Assembly (NCBI RefSeq): GCF_038396755.1
Contig: NZ_CP149822.1
Span: 310,001 to 374,000, forward strand
Source of the DNA: Chitinophaga pollutisoli
GTDB taxonomy: Bacteria; Bacteroidota; Bacteroidia; Chitinophagales; Chitinophagaceae
DNA length: 64,000 bases
Reading direction: 5' to 3'
A program made the position numbers and the translations under genes. Shown here in pieces: positions 24,866 to 33,668 of this stretch (within the stretch, counting starts at the first letter, position 1; each line of letters begins with the position of its first letter). A model generated the notes under the pieces. That model was not told the DNA's origin and ran no database searches. It saw only the letters and a list, made by a program, of their open reading frames with translations.

Positions 24866-25543
24866 ATGAGTTACTACAATCATTTTGCAGAATGGCTATT
24901 CAGCCCGGAAAGAACTGTACAACAAAGAACTATCGTTGTCCTGTTTGTCATTTCAATCCTGGTATTAGTGAATGATGCACTAGGGCTCGGTTATTACTAC
25001 GTCATGCACCGGAAAACCGAGCACTTCAGCCAATTGACCACTATCATCAGTTCGCCGGAAACCGACAGTATGAGCAGAAGTATAGCCATCAGCCTGAGAA
25101 AAGAAATAATGGAAAGAAAGCCTTATTCCTTGATATTGTTGGATTTTTTGGCGGGAGACTCATCTTCCCACATAAAAAACCACCAAAAGAATCCCAGTGT
25201 TGTAGCAACGATAAACAATACTGAAACTACTTCCATAAAAAACCAGATGTTGTTTATATCATCTTCGGCGGGAATATACTTTATTTCAGCATTCATAACT
25301 TTCCTCATGCTATTTTTCAAAAATCATGAAGTACCCATTTCCAGTCGCTACTATATTCCCATAATCAGTTTGATATTGTTGATATCAGGCGTCGTTGTAA
25401 TGTTGCTTTGCAGTAACATACCTGTAGTAGATAACAATTGGCACTGGAATTATATATTGAACTCTCTAATTCAAACATCATCATTATTGGTAATGCTGCC
25501 GATCATCCGGAAGCTGGTAACCAGTAAATCAAAACGCCGCTGA
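24866..25543 (+). CDS. Four-helix membrane protein of unknown function
   Basis: A 225-residue protein with four predicted membrane helices (IVVLFVISILVLVNDALGLG; ISSSAGIYFISAFITFLMLF; YYIPIISLILLISGVVVMLL; LNSLIQTSSLLVMLPIIRKL) and a polar loop of about 70 residues between helices 1 and 2. I recognise no family. Its base composition is clearly more AT-rich than the suf operon and the PUL on either side (codons such as ATA, TTA and AAT are frequent), which may indicate recent acquisition. It is flanked by terminators, so it is its own transcript. Confidence 0.55.
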   Translation: MSYYNHFAEWLFSPERTVQQRTIVVLFVISILVLVNDALGLGYYYVMHRKTEHFSQLTTIISSPETDSMSRSIAISLRKEIMERKPYSLILLDFLAGDSSSHIKNHQKNPSVVATINNTETTSIKNQMLFISSSAGIYFISAFITFLMLFFKNHEVPISSRYYIPIISLILLISGVVVMLLCSNIPVVDNNWHWNYILNSLIQTSSLLVMLPIIRKLVTSKSKRR

Positions 25544-25554
25544 AAACAGCGGCG
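25535..25554. terminator. Terminator at the end of the PUL
   Basis: CGCCGCTG (25535-25542) pairs with CAGCGGCG (25547-25554) around AAAA. Read on the minus strand it is followed by TTTTGATTT and lies beyond the GH gene's stop. It overlaps the stop codon of the convergent gene at 25543. Confidence 0.65.
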
Positions 25555-25588
25555 TATATGATTACATAACACGTAGCATCAAGTTATA

Positions 25589-27340
25589 CTACTGACGCTC
25601 AACCACGATGAACACTACAGACATCGGCGGCAACGTAAAGCGAAGTCCGTCCTTCGTTTTGGCGGAGAAGGCCCGAACGCGCCCCAGGTCCGCCGGTCCG
25701 CCGGCTATGCCGGAAGGGCCGTTGCCATTGACAAATACTTTCCGGGAAAAATGACTGACACCATCTCCGCCCGTCAGCTCGTACCAGTAATACCGCTCCC
25801 CCGCCCGGAAGTTCTTCAGGTTCAGCGAAACCGTTTGCGCGGAGGCGGCGCGGTTAACCAACGCTATGCCGGCATGACCGCTGCTGAACGTGGTGGTGTA
25901 AGCATTCAAATTATGATTCGAGGCCGGCAGTGTAGATTCCACCAACCGGTTGCCCATGCATTGCTGCAAATAATACAGGTAGAAAAACGCCGGCCGCGCA
26001 TTCCATTTATCCTCGCCGGAAGCCCCTTCACCCTGGCTGAACAATCCATGATCGTTCCCGTTCTCCCACGCATTCGCGAGATCCCAGCGGCAAGCCATCC
26101 CAAATCCATTTTTGAGCAACTCCCCGATCACGAGCACGGCATGCATGCCCGCTACCTGCGAAACCATCTGTTGCGATCCCACCGCGAAAATGTTCCATTC
26201 CGTTAACGCGACAGGCTTCATGGTGCCGCCGTTGCGCTGCACCGTCGTTCTGAGGTACTCCATCATCGCTTTGGAAACGGCTTCCGCGGAAGCGAGCACT
26301 TCAGGTGGATTGGAATTCGTGTTGTACGGCGTGAAATAACTGTGTACGATATAGAAATCTGCCGAAGCACCTGCTTCTTTCAATACACCGGCATTCCATC
26401 CCTTATCCGTAGCCGTGGCCCAGGTGGGCGGATCGTGCTCCAGCAATTGGGCGCCGATTTGAATGTTATGCCCTGTTTCCGCCGCCGCTTTTCGCATAGA
26501 ATCGGCGAAAACGCGCCAGTGGCGGCCATACAATTCCCCGGTAATGAATTCTGGCTGCCCGTCGCGGTTGGCGGAAGGATCGATGCGATACCCCGCCTGC
26601 CACGTGCCGTTACTTTCATTACCGATTTCCCAATACCGCGTCCTGCCCTTGTCGTGCCGGACCCACTCCGCCGCCAGGTGTGCCGCGGCGGCTACGGGAT
26701 CAGGACCGGTACCATAGCGCGCATATGCGTAATTCACCGTGATCACGCCTTCGGTACCGGTTTGCCGGAGCATGTTGTAGTAATTGGCGGTGCTCATCGT
26801 CCAGCCGTCGGTATTGCCGCCGAACCAATATCCCGCAGGGTTGGTTTTGCCGTCTGCGTCTATTAGTTGCGGCGGAGCGTCGGCCGGAGCATTGCCGGGT
26901 GCTGCATTCCAGAAGAAAATGCTGCTGAGGTTGCCTCCGGGAAATCGCAGCAGGCGCGGCTGTAGTTGCTGAATTTGTTGCAGCAGCTTCGGTTCCGTCA
27001 CCATTTGCGTCATGTAAATATTGGTGTTGTTGCCCAGCAGCGTGGGTGGAATTTTCGTGAGGATTTTAGACGCATCCGCCGTGATGGTCACCTGCGCGGA
27101 AGCAGGCGGAGCCTTCTCGTCGAAAGCCGGGGCCACGAACGTCTTTTCCTTCCATCCATCCATAAAAAATCCTATGGTTGCCGCTGTGGCCGGGTCCTGC
27201 GGCGATACCACCGGACCGGTAGTATCGCCGCCATTCCCGTCACCGTCTCCGTTCACACGGTCGCCGGATTTCTTGTTGCAGCCTATCAGCGCGCAAACGA
27301 TCATGCTCAGTAAACAGATCCCTCTTACCGTTTTTTTCAT
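25589..27340 (-). CDS. Clan GH-A glycoside hydrolase lipoprotein (GH51-like)
   Basis: A 583-residue lipoprotein starting at ATG 27340 (signal RGICLLSMIVCALIGC, lipid-modified Cys, then a Gly/Asp/Thr-rich linker); the longer frame upstream to 27550 is not natural. The catalytic domain reads RLLRFPGGNLSSIFFWN, then YWEIGNESNGTWQAGYRI with the probable acid/base Glu and VALTEWNIFAVGSQQ with the probable nucleophile Glu. This layout is that of alpha-L-arabinofuranosidases and related (alpha/beta)8 enzymes. The C-terminal beta-sandwich ends LPPMSVVFIVVERQ. It ends the PUL. The exact family and glycan cannot be fixed from sequence alone. Confidence 0.85.
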   Translation of the reverse strand: MKKTVRGICLLSMIVCALIGCNKKSGDRVNGDGDGNGGDTTGPVVSPQDPATAATIGFFMDGWKEKTFVAPAFDEKAPPASAQVTITADASKILTKIPPTLLGNNTNIYMTQMVTEPKLLQQIQQLQPRLLRFPGGNLSSIFFWNAAPGNAPADAPPQLIDADGKTNPAGYWFGGNTDGWTMSTANYYNMLRQTGTEGVITVNYAYARYGTGPDPVAAAAHLAAEWVRHDKGRTRYWEIGNESNGTWQAGYRIDPSANRDGQPEFITGELYGRHWRVFADSMRKAAAETGHNIQIGAQLLEHDPPTWATATDKGWNAGVLKEAGASADFYIVHSYFTPYNTNSNPPEVLASAEAVSKAMMEYLRTTVQRNGGTMKPVALTEWNIFAVGSQQMVSQVAGMHAVLVIGELLKNGFGMACRWDLANAWENGNDHGLFSQGEGASGEDKWNARPAFFYLYYLQQCMGNRLVESTLPASNHNLNAYTTTFSSGHAGIALVNRAASAQTVSLNLKNFRAGERYYWYELTGGDGVSHFSRKVFVNGNGPSGIAGGPADLGRVRAFSAKTKDGLRFTLPPMSVVFIVVERQ

Positions 27341-27342
27341 TC

Positions 27343-28572
27343 CTATTTTATCTTGACGATCCTGAAATTGTCGAATGCTGCGTGGAAAATATCGATGGGA
27401 ATTTCCTCCTCGGCAATGAACCAATATTTGAACGGCACTTTCCCGTCTGCCAATACGAGGTCGCCCATCGACATAATGGAAGGCCCTGTACCATCGCCCT
27501 CGTCGCCGGTCTGCCGCACGGCATTGAGCGGGAAGGTGACGGTTATCCATTTGTTGTTGGTATGGAACGCCTGGCTTTCCGTATCCTTGAAGGGCGTCCA
27601 GCGGATGGAATAACCGTTGTTGAAGCGCAGCAGCAGCACGCCGGCGGTCCAGGGCTCTTTGGTATTGAATTCGAATTTCAATGCATATTGGTCTGTGGGC
27701 CGTGAACGCACGGCGGGGTCGAAGAGCTGCACGTCGTCGAACTGGCCGGAGCGCCCGCTATTCCACCAGGCACCGTCACCCGCGGGCACTGCGCCGAACA
27801 CGCTGATGAGATAATGTCCCCTGGTGCCGGGGAACCGCGCAGCGTCGTTGGAGCGGTCTGCCCCCCACCACTGCCAGTTGAAGCGGGGCGCTTCGCCTGT
27901 TTCGCCTGCATTGGTGAGATTGCTGATCACATCCCCGCTTTCATGGTCGTTCAGCGGGCCAACACTGTAAGCTGTGCCGTATTTGGCAACAACGGCGAGC
28001 CTGCCTGTATCGCCCTGCAGATCCGGCATCACGAATGCCAGGCGGTCTCCTTCGAGGTTGCCTTTATATTCCGTGATATCCCGGCCGCCAGGCAAGGTGA
28101 TCTTATTCACCAGCCAGAGCGCCGATCCGTAAATCACCATGGAATCTCCCGCCAGTGCATTTTCGTTCTCAATCCATGAAATGGACGGCGGTGGGATGTC
28201 AAGGACGAACTGGTGCACCGCATCGCCCCTGTCCGTTTTGATGCGCAGCTCATTTGGCACATCCGGGTCCGTTGCCTCGGTGGTAGCGTCTCCCGGGATA
28301 TTCATGATAATGTGCGTGTTGGTATTGTAAGCGGGATTGAAGTAAGCATTGAAATTGTTGAACGTGATGCGTGTGGCGCCTGCCAGGTTTTCGCCCGTAA
28401 TCAGGATCATGATGCCGGGATAGGCGCGCGTGAAGGCGCTGTCCATTTTCGAGGAGTCCAGCAGGGTGACGCGGTGGATTACCGGCGGGCCGGATACTCC
28501 GTCATCTTTGCTGCATGCCGCCGCCAGCACCAGGAGCATTCCCGCCAGCAGCAATCGGATATTTTTAATCAT
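27343..28572 (-). CDS. Surface glycan-binding lipoprotein (IPT/TIG type)
   Basis: A 409-residue lipoprotein (signal MIKNIRLLLAGMLLVLAAAC-SKDD). Two N-terminal TIG/IPT immunoglobulin-like domains (VIHRVTLLDSSKMDSAFTRAYPG; GDSMVIYGSALWLVNKI) are followed by a C-terminal glycan-binding domain rich in aromatic residues (FNWQWWGADRSNDAARFPG, RWTPFKDTESQAFHTNNKWITV). This is the layout of the surface glycan-binding proteins that follow SusD in many Bacteroidota PULs. It would hold the polysaccharide near SusCD. It lies three bases upstream of the hydrolase. Confidence 0.88.
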   Translation of the reverse strand: MIKNIRLLLAGMLLVLAAACSKDDGVSGPPVIHRVTLLDSSKMDSAFTRAYPGIMILITGENLAGATRITFNNFNAYFNPAYNTNTHIIMNIPGDATTEATDPDVPNELRIKTDRGDAVHQFVLDIPPPSISWIENENALAGDSMVIYGSALWLVNKITLPGGRDITEYKGNLEGDRLAFVMPDLQGDTGRLAVVAKYGTAYSVGPLNDHESGDVISNLTNAGETGEAPRFNWQWWGADRSNDAARFPGTRGHYLISVFGAVPAGDGAWWNSGRSGQFDDVQLFDPAVRSRPTDQYALKFEFNTKEPWTAGVLLLRFNNGYSIRWTPFKDTESQAFHTNNKWITVTFPLNAVRQTGDEGDGTGPSIMSMGDLVLADGKVPFKYWFIAEEEIPIDIFHAAFDNFRIVKIK

Positions 28573-28594
28573 GAGTTTGCGTTTTTTGGGATGA

Positions 28595-30253
28595 TTAGAA
28601 GGTATAAGGAACAGGCGTTTTCCGTAGATTCGGTGCGGCCGACATTTCCACTGCCGGAATTGGCAGGAAGAAGTTACCGTCGGTCACGGAATACTTGATC
28701 GTGTCTACGGCCGCAATCGCCCATTGCGAAGCAAAGCGTTCGGCATTGGGGATTATACGGTAATTGCCGCGGTTCTGGTCTGAAATCAGAGCTTTGGTTT
28801 TGGCGGGAGAATGGTAATACATCCGCACCAGGTCGTACCATGCCTGCCCTTCCATCGCCAGTTCCAACCTGCGTTCTACATAAATATCATCCGCTGTGAT
28901 TACCTGCTTCTCCGGGACATCCGCTCTCCTGCGGATGGCATTGAAGTATTGCAATGCGGTACCATCTGCCGTGGACGCATTGTTCCCCAGCACAGCCTCT
29001 GCATAAACCAGGTAGATATCCGCCAGCCGGAGCATGTAGGTATTCATCTCCGTATGTTGCTGTGTTACCTTCCCTTCATTGTCTTCCGGTCTACCTACCA
29101 CGTATTTCTTTACCCATGCCCGCGTATTCCAGCGCTCGTTTAAATCCCGGTTAACCCAGTTCCAGGGCACCTGCAGCTCCTGGATGATTTTTCTGCCGGG
29201 GTTGTTCGGATCGTCGATCGCCTGGTGGATGTAGGAATAATGCATGCCGGGCAGCATGAAGGTCGCTTTCAGGCGTTTGTCGCCGGGAGCATATAATCTC
29301 AGCTGATCCACCGACGCACCGAGGTCGCCGCCCCAGCCGTCACCGAAACCAGTGATCTCGCTACCGTAGGCCAGGAACGCCTGCACGCTGTTCTGGGTTC
29401 CCCAGTCGCCGTCGTATTTCCATTGCAGGGCAAACAGGCTTTCGGTGTTGTTATTGTTCTTCATGAGGAAAAGGTCCTCGTAATTTGGCATGAGTTGCGC
29501 GCCGCTGTTGGTGATGACATCGAGCGCCAGCGCCTTGGCTTTATCCAGGTCTTCCTGCTTGCGCTGCCCCGTGCCGCCAAGTCCCGAACGGGTAAGGTAT
29601 GCCTTCGCCAGCATGCCTTTGGCCGCCCAGCTCGTCAACCGCCCTTTCTGCGCGGGCGACGGCGGCAGGTTGTCTACCGCAAACTGGAACTCCCGCACGA
29701 TAAACTCCCACACGCTTTCCACGGTGTTCCGGGTGATGGTCGTATCAGTCAGCAATACGTTGTTATTGGTGATAATCGGAACGGCTCCCCAGTTTTGCAC
29801 GAGGTAGTAATAGGCCATCCCCCGCATAAACCGCCCTTCCGCCAGGGCCATTTGTTTAACGTTCGCGGGTACGGCAGGACCGGTATACTTCTCAACATTG
29901 TAAATCACCATGTTGGCTTGCGCCACCACGTTGAAGAACGCCGTCCAGGAACTGTACACTTCGGGAGTTACGTCCGTGGTTTGCAGGCGGATATTCTCCA
30001 CCTGGTAAGAGCCCGACATGAGGATGCCCGCGCGCCCGTCGCCGATGCCGTGGGAAGCCTTGTCGTTGTAGGCGAACCAAACGATGTTGTATAAAGGCGC
30101 CGTGGATGCGAGCACCTGTTCTCTGGACTGGTAGAAGTTGACGTCCACAATCGCATCTTCGGGCGGACGGTTCAGGAAATCTTTACTGCATGATGCCAGG
30201 AGGGCACCGCAGCAAAGGAGTAATATATTTCGGATGAAGGATTGCTTTTTCAT
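28595..30253 (-). CDS. SusD/RagB family glycan-binding lipoprotein
   Basis: A 552-residue SusD-like lipoprotein (MKKQSFIRNILLLCCGALLASC-SKDFLNRPPEDAIVD). The helix-rich TPR scaffold is visible (YTGPAVPANVKQMALAEGRFMRG, MAYYYLVQNWGAVPIITNN) with the sugar-contact region in between, and NAIRRRADVPEKQV and ERRLELAMEGQAWYDLVRM are the diagnostic late SusD motifs. It forms the lid over the SusC barrel and takes the oligosaccharide. It is directly downstream of SusC with a 19-base gap. Confidence 0.97.
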   Translation of the reverse strand: MKKQSFIRNILLLCCGALLASCSKDFLNRPPEDAIVDVNFYQSREQVLASTAPLYNIVWFAYNDKASHGIGDGRAGILMSGSYQVENIRLQTTDVTPEVYSSWTAFFNVVAQANMVIYNVEKYTGPAVPANVKQMALAEGRFMRGMAYYYLVQNWGAVPIITNNNVLLTDTTITRNTVESVWEFIVREFQFAVDNLPPSPAQKGRLTSWAAKGMLAKAYLTRSGLGGTGQRKQEDLDKAKALALDVITNSGAQLMPNYEDLFLMKNNNNTESLFALQWKYDGDWGTQNSVQAFLAYGSEITGFGDGWGGDLGASVDQLRLYAPGDKRLKATFMLPGMHYSYIHQAIDDPNNPGRKIIQELQVPWNWVNRDLNERWNTRAWVKKYVVGRPEDNEGKVTQQHTEMNTYMLRLADIYLVYAEAVLGNNASTADGTALQYFNAIRRRADVPEKQVITADDIYVERRLELAMEGQAWYDLVRMYYHSPAKTKALISDQNRGNYRIIPNAERFASQWAIAAVDTIKYSVTDGNFFLPIPAVEMSAAPNLRKTPVPYTF

Positions 30254-30272
30254 AATTCGGAATTTAATGTGC

Positions 30273-33200
30273 TTAGAAATCCACCTGTACGGCAGCGTTA
30301 TACATGCGGGTAAGCGGATAACGGCCCGCGTCGACGGCGATCACCTGGCTGCTGAGTTGTACTTCTTTCCCGAGGTACGCGCCTACTTCCGGATCGAAGC
30401 CGCTGTATTTAGTGAAGGTGTGCAGGTTCTGCGCGCCGAACGTCAAACGGACTGCACGCACCACCCGCTGGCGGCTGATCCATTCCGCCGGTACCATGTA
30501 CCCCAGCGATACGTTTTTGATGCGGATGTAGGAACCGTCCTCCACAAACACATCCGTGAAGCGGTTACCGTTTCCATTCACATCCGTGCCCACGATCCGC
30601 GGCACTTTGGTCCCGGGATTGGCCAGCACATCGTTTCCGTTGGCATCTTTCCGGATACGCGCATATTCAAATGCGTCGGACATCAGGTTGCGCCCCAGGT
30701 TGATGTTGTTGGGATTGGAGTTATTGTAGCGGACGTAATTGTAGATATCGTTCCCGGAAGCGCCGGTCAGCAGTACGCTCAGGTCAAACCCTTTCCAGGA
30801 AACGGTATTGGTAAGCCCGAAGGTCAATTTGGGCCAGGGGTTGCCGATGAACGTCTGGTCGCGGGAATCGATTTTGCCATCGCTGTTGAGGTCTTTGTAT
30901 TTAATGTCGCCTACCCAAACGCCACCGTCTCTCGCAATCGGCAACGGGCTGCCGTCGGATTGTGTAGGGATGGCACTTTTACGGATTTCAGCTTCCGACT
31001 CGAAAATTCCATCCGAAACATATCCCCAGAACATCCAGGGCGCCTGGTGGAGGGCGGAGCGGGAAGTGAAATTATCCATGTACCATGCGCTGCGGCTCAG
31101 GAATGCAGCGTCGGAATAGAATTTGGTGATTTCCGTTTTGAAGGAAGAAATATTGAAGTTGGTTTTCCAGGTGAAACCGTTACGGGTGATATTGGTGGTG
31201 TTAAGCGTGATGCCAAAGCCGCGGTTTTCCAGCTTGCCGATATTGACGGTCGGCGCGCTGATGGCGCCTTCGCCCTGGGTACCCATGTAAGCGGGCAGTG
31301 GGTTGGGCATGAGCAGGTTGTTGGTTTTGCGGATGTAGTAATCTACTTCCAGCTGGATCCTGTCTTTCAGCAACCCGAGATTCAAGCCGATGTTTTGGGT
31401 CAGCGTGTTTTCCCATTTCAGGTCGGCATTGCCGTATTGCCCGGTGCGGAAACCCGCGCCCCAGGGTGTTGTCACTGAAACGAGGTTGCTGTATTGCCCG
31501 CCGCTGTTGCCGCTGTTCCCGGTATACCCCACTTCCGCCCGCAATTTCAGGTCGCTGACCTGGTCGAACTGATGCATCCATGGCTCGCTCGAAACACGCC
31601 ATGCGGCTGAAACAGAGGGATAATAAGCCCAGCGGTTGTTGACGCCGAAGTTGGATGAGCCGTCGGCCCGGCCGGCTATTTGCAGGATATACTTTTCGTC
31701 CCAGGTCAGGATCGCGCGGCCCAGCCAGGATTCCAGTGCGCCGGAGCCTTTGGAGCCGCCAGTGGTCTGCCCCTGCACGTCGCCGAGATTGATGGAAGGG
31801 ATATCATTACTGGCAAACCCGATGCGGGTGATGTTCGATCCTTCGTAGTTCCAGGCCTGGGCTTCGTGGCTCGCCATCACATTGAGCGCGAGCTTACCGA
31901 GGTTGGTATTGTATTGCAGCAACTCGTTCAGGTTCCAGTAAAAATTCCTGTTGTTGGAGACGTTCAGGCTTGCTTTTTCGTTGGAAAGGAAACCGAGTTG
32001 ATAGGTAGGCGTAAACTTCTTGCCATCGGAGAATTCGAAGTTGCCGTTAAAGCTCGTGCGGAACGTCAGCCCTTTCAGGATGGTAACTTCCGCCGTCAGG
32101 CCGCCCATACCGCCCGTTCTTTTCAGATCGTTGTCGATCAGATTGGCGATGGCCACGGGATTGAGGGGTGCATATCTTGCGTTGCTGCCATATTCGTTGG
32201 TGGTAGCGCCGGCCCAACTGCCGTCGGGGTTCTTCACCGCGATGTTAGGAGCCAGGTTGATGGCATTGCGGATCACGTCTTCGCTGGTGGAAGACAGTTT
32301 TTCCTTGGTCTGATAAAAGTTGACGTTGGAATTGAGCGTGAGCCATTTGAACAATTTGTTGTCCATATTCAGCCGGAAACTATACCGTTTGAAGTTGGAC
32401 CCTACGGCCACACCGTCCTGGTCGAAATATTCACCGGAGAGATAATAACCCGTGCGCTCCGTGCCGCCGCTCACCGTGAGCTGATGGCGCTGCAATGGCG
32501 CGGTCTTAAACAGTTCGCGCTGCCACTGCGTTCCCTGCCCCAATACCGGAAGATTCTTGAATTCCGCCGTTGGCGTACGGTTCAGCAACGCTGCGATTTC
32601 ATTGTTCATGATCGCATATTGTTGCAGGCTTAGTACCGACACTTCCTTCGGTTTGTCTTGTAGTGTATATAAATAATTATATCCTACTTTCATCTGCCCC
32701 TGCCTGCCGCGTTTGGTAGTTACCAGCACTACGCCGTTGGTGGCGCGGGAGCCGTAAATGGCCGTAGCGGAAGGCCCCTGCAGGATTTCCATGGATTCGA
32801 TGTCATTGGAGTTGATCCCCGCCAGCGGGTTCATGGAACTTGTATTGCCATAAGAAACGGTGGCCGGCTGGATTTGCACCCCGTCGATCACATACAGCGG
32901 TTCGTTGGTGCCGCTAAGGGTATTTACCCCGCGGATCACCACGGATACACCGCCGCCGGGCTGGCCGGAGTTCTGCGTTACGTACACACCAGCCGCACGC
33001 CCCTGGAGCGCCTGGTCGATGGTGGTGTTGACCGTCCGCCCGATATCCGCCGCCGAAACAGACACCTGGGCACTGCTCTGGTCGGTTTTCTTCATCTTGC
33101 CATAACCCACCACCACCACGTCGCTCAGCGTTCTGCTGTCAACAACGAGGGATACGTTATAAACAGAAGCATTGCCTACCCTGATTTCCTGGGACGTCAT

Positions 33201-33470
33201 ACCTACGAAAGAGATACCGATGATATCTCCCGCTTTCGCCTGGATGGAGTATTTCCCCTGGTGATCGGTGGCTACGCCCTGGGAGCTTCCCTTGATGGCC
33301 ACGGTGGCGCCGGGTATAGGTTGCCGCGATTCCTGGTCGGTCACGATGCCGGTGATGGTTCGCCGTTGGTCAGGGGGATTCTGGGCAAGCACCGTAGCCT
33401 GCGCCAGCCATAGGCAGAGGAACATCCACCAGGCCGGGCCGGACTTGCCCGCTAAACTGATTTTTTTCAT
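30273..33470 (-). CDS. SusC/RagA TonB-linked outer-membrane receptor
   Basis: A 1,065-residue SusC-family receptor. After the signal peptide comes the carboxypeptidase-like domain (ITGIVTDQESRQPIPGATVAIKG). The plug has the SusC pattern: VVVGYGKMKKTDQSSAQVSV, ALQGRAAGVYVTQNSGQPGG and SVVIRGVNTLSGTNEPLYVIDG, with MEILQGPSATAIYGSRATNGVVLVTTKRG. The barrel finishes with MYNAAVQVDF. It imports the oligosaccharides produced by surface hydrolysis using TonB energy. It leads the structural part of the PUL; the regulator is upstream. Confidence 0.98.
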   Translation of the reverse strand: MKKISLAGKSGPAWWMFLCLWLAQATVLAQNPPDQRRTITGIVTDQESRQPIPGATVAIKGSSQGVATDHQGKYSIQAKAGDIIGISFVGMTSQEIRVGNASVYNVSLVVDSRTLSDVVVVGYGKMKKTDQSSAQVSVSAADIGRTVNTTIDQALQGRAAGVYVTQNSGQPGGGVSVVIRGVNTLSGTNEPLYVIDGVQIQPATVSYGNTSSMNPLAGINSNDIESMEILQGPSATAIYGSRATNGVVLVTTKRGRQGQMKVGYNYLYTLQDKPKEVSVLSLQQYAIMNNEIAALLNRTPTAEFKNLPVLGQGTQWQRELFKTAPLQRHQLTVSGGTERTGYYLSGEYFDQDGVAVGSNFKRYSFRLNMDNKLFKWLTLNSNVNFYQTKEKLSSTSEDVIRNAINLAPNIAVKNPDGSWAGATTNEYGSNARYAPLNPVAIANLIDNDLKRTGGMGGLTAEVTILKGLTFRTSFNGNFEFSDGKKFTPTYQLGFLSNEKASLNVSNNRNFYWNLNELLQYNTNLGKLALNVMASHEAQAWNYEGSNITRIGFASNDIPSINLGDVQGQTTGGSKGSGALESWLGRAILTWDEKYILQIAGRADGSSNFGVNNRWAYYPSVSAAWRVSSEPWMHQFDQVSDLKLRAEVGYTGNSGNSGGQYSNLVSVTTPWGAGFRTGQYGNADLKWENTLTQNIGLNLGLLKDRIQLEVDYYIRKTNNLLMPNPLPAYMGTQGEGAISAPTVNIGKLENRGFGITLNTTNITRNGFTWKTNFNISSFKTEITKFYSDAAFLSRSAWYMDNFTSRSALHQAPWMFWGYVSDGIFESEAEIRKSAIPTQSDGSPLPIARDGGVWVGDIKYKDLNSDGKIDSRDQTFIGNPWPKLTFGLTNTVSWKGFDLSVLLTGASGNDIYNYVRYNNSNPNNINLGRNLMSDAFEYARIRKDANGNDVLANPGTKVPRIVGTDVNGNGNRFTDVFVEDGSYIRIKNVSLGYMVPAEWISRQRVVRAVRLTFGAQNLHTFTKYSGFDPEVGAYLGKEVQLSSQVIAVDAGRYPLTRMYNAAVQVDF

Positions 33471-33668
33471 ACGTAGAATGTTAGTTTGTGGAATGAAATG
33501 CGCGTTACACTTTTGGTTGACTTTGTAAACAGGGCTCCATTACGCAAGCCCGGGATAAAAGTATCCCGATTACCCCAGACATAGGGTAGCGCATTGTTTA
33601 AATTACAGGTAAGGAATGTTGCCGCAGGAGGGTCAAAATGTTAATTCCATAGGTATAAATTGTTGCCT
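33471..33668. promoter_or_regulatory. PUL leader between the hybrid sensor and SusC
   Basis: This 198-base gap holds two inverted repeats: CGGGATA-AAAG-TATCCCG (33551-33568) and TACCC-N8-GGGTA (33571-33588). They sit 80-120 bases upstream of the SusC start, where an AraC-type response regulator domain could bind. I see no exact TAnnTTTG box on the minus strand. The link to the sensor is inference. Confidence 0.35.

Noticed and set aside
30138..31478. 446-codon plus-strand frame opposite SusC
   Set aside because: Shadow of SusC/SusD with no recognisable fold.
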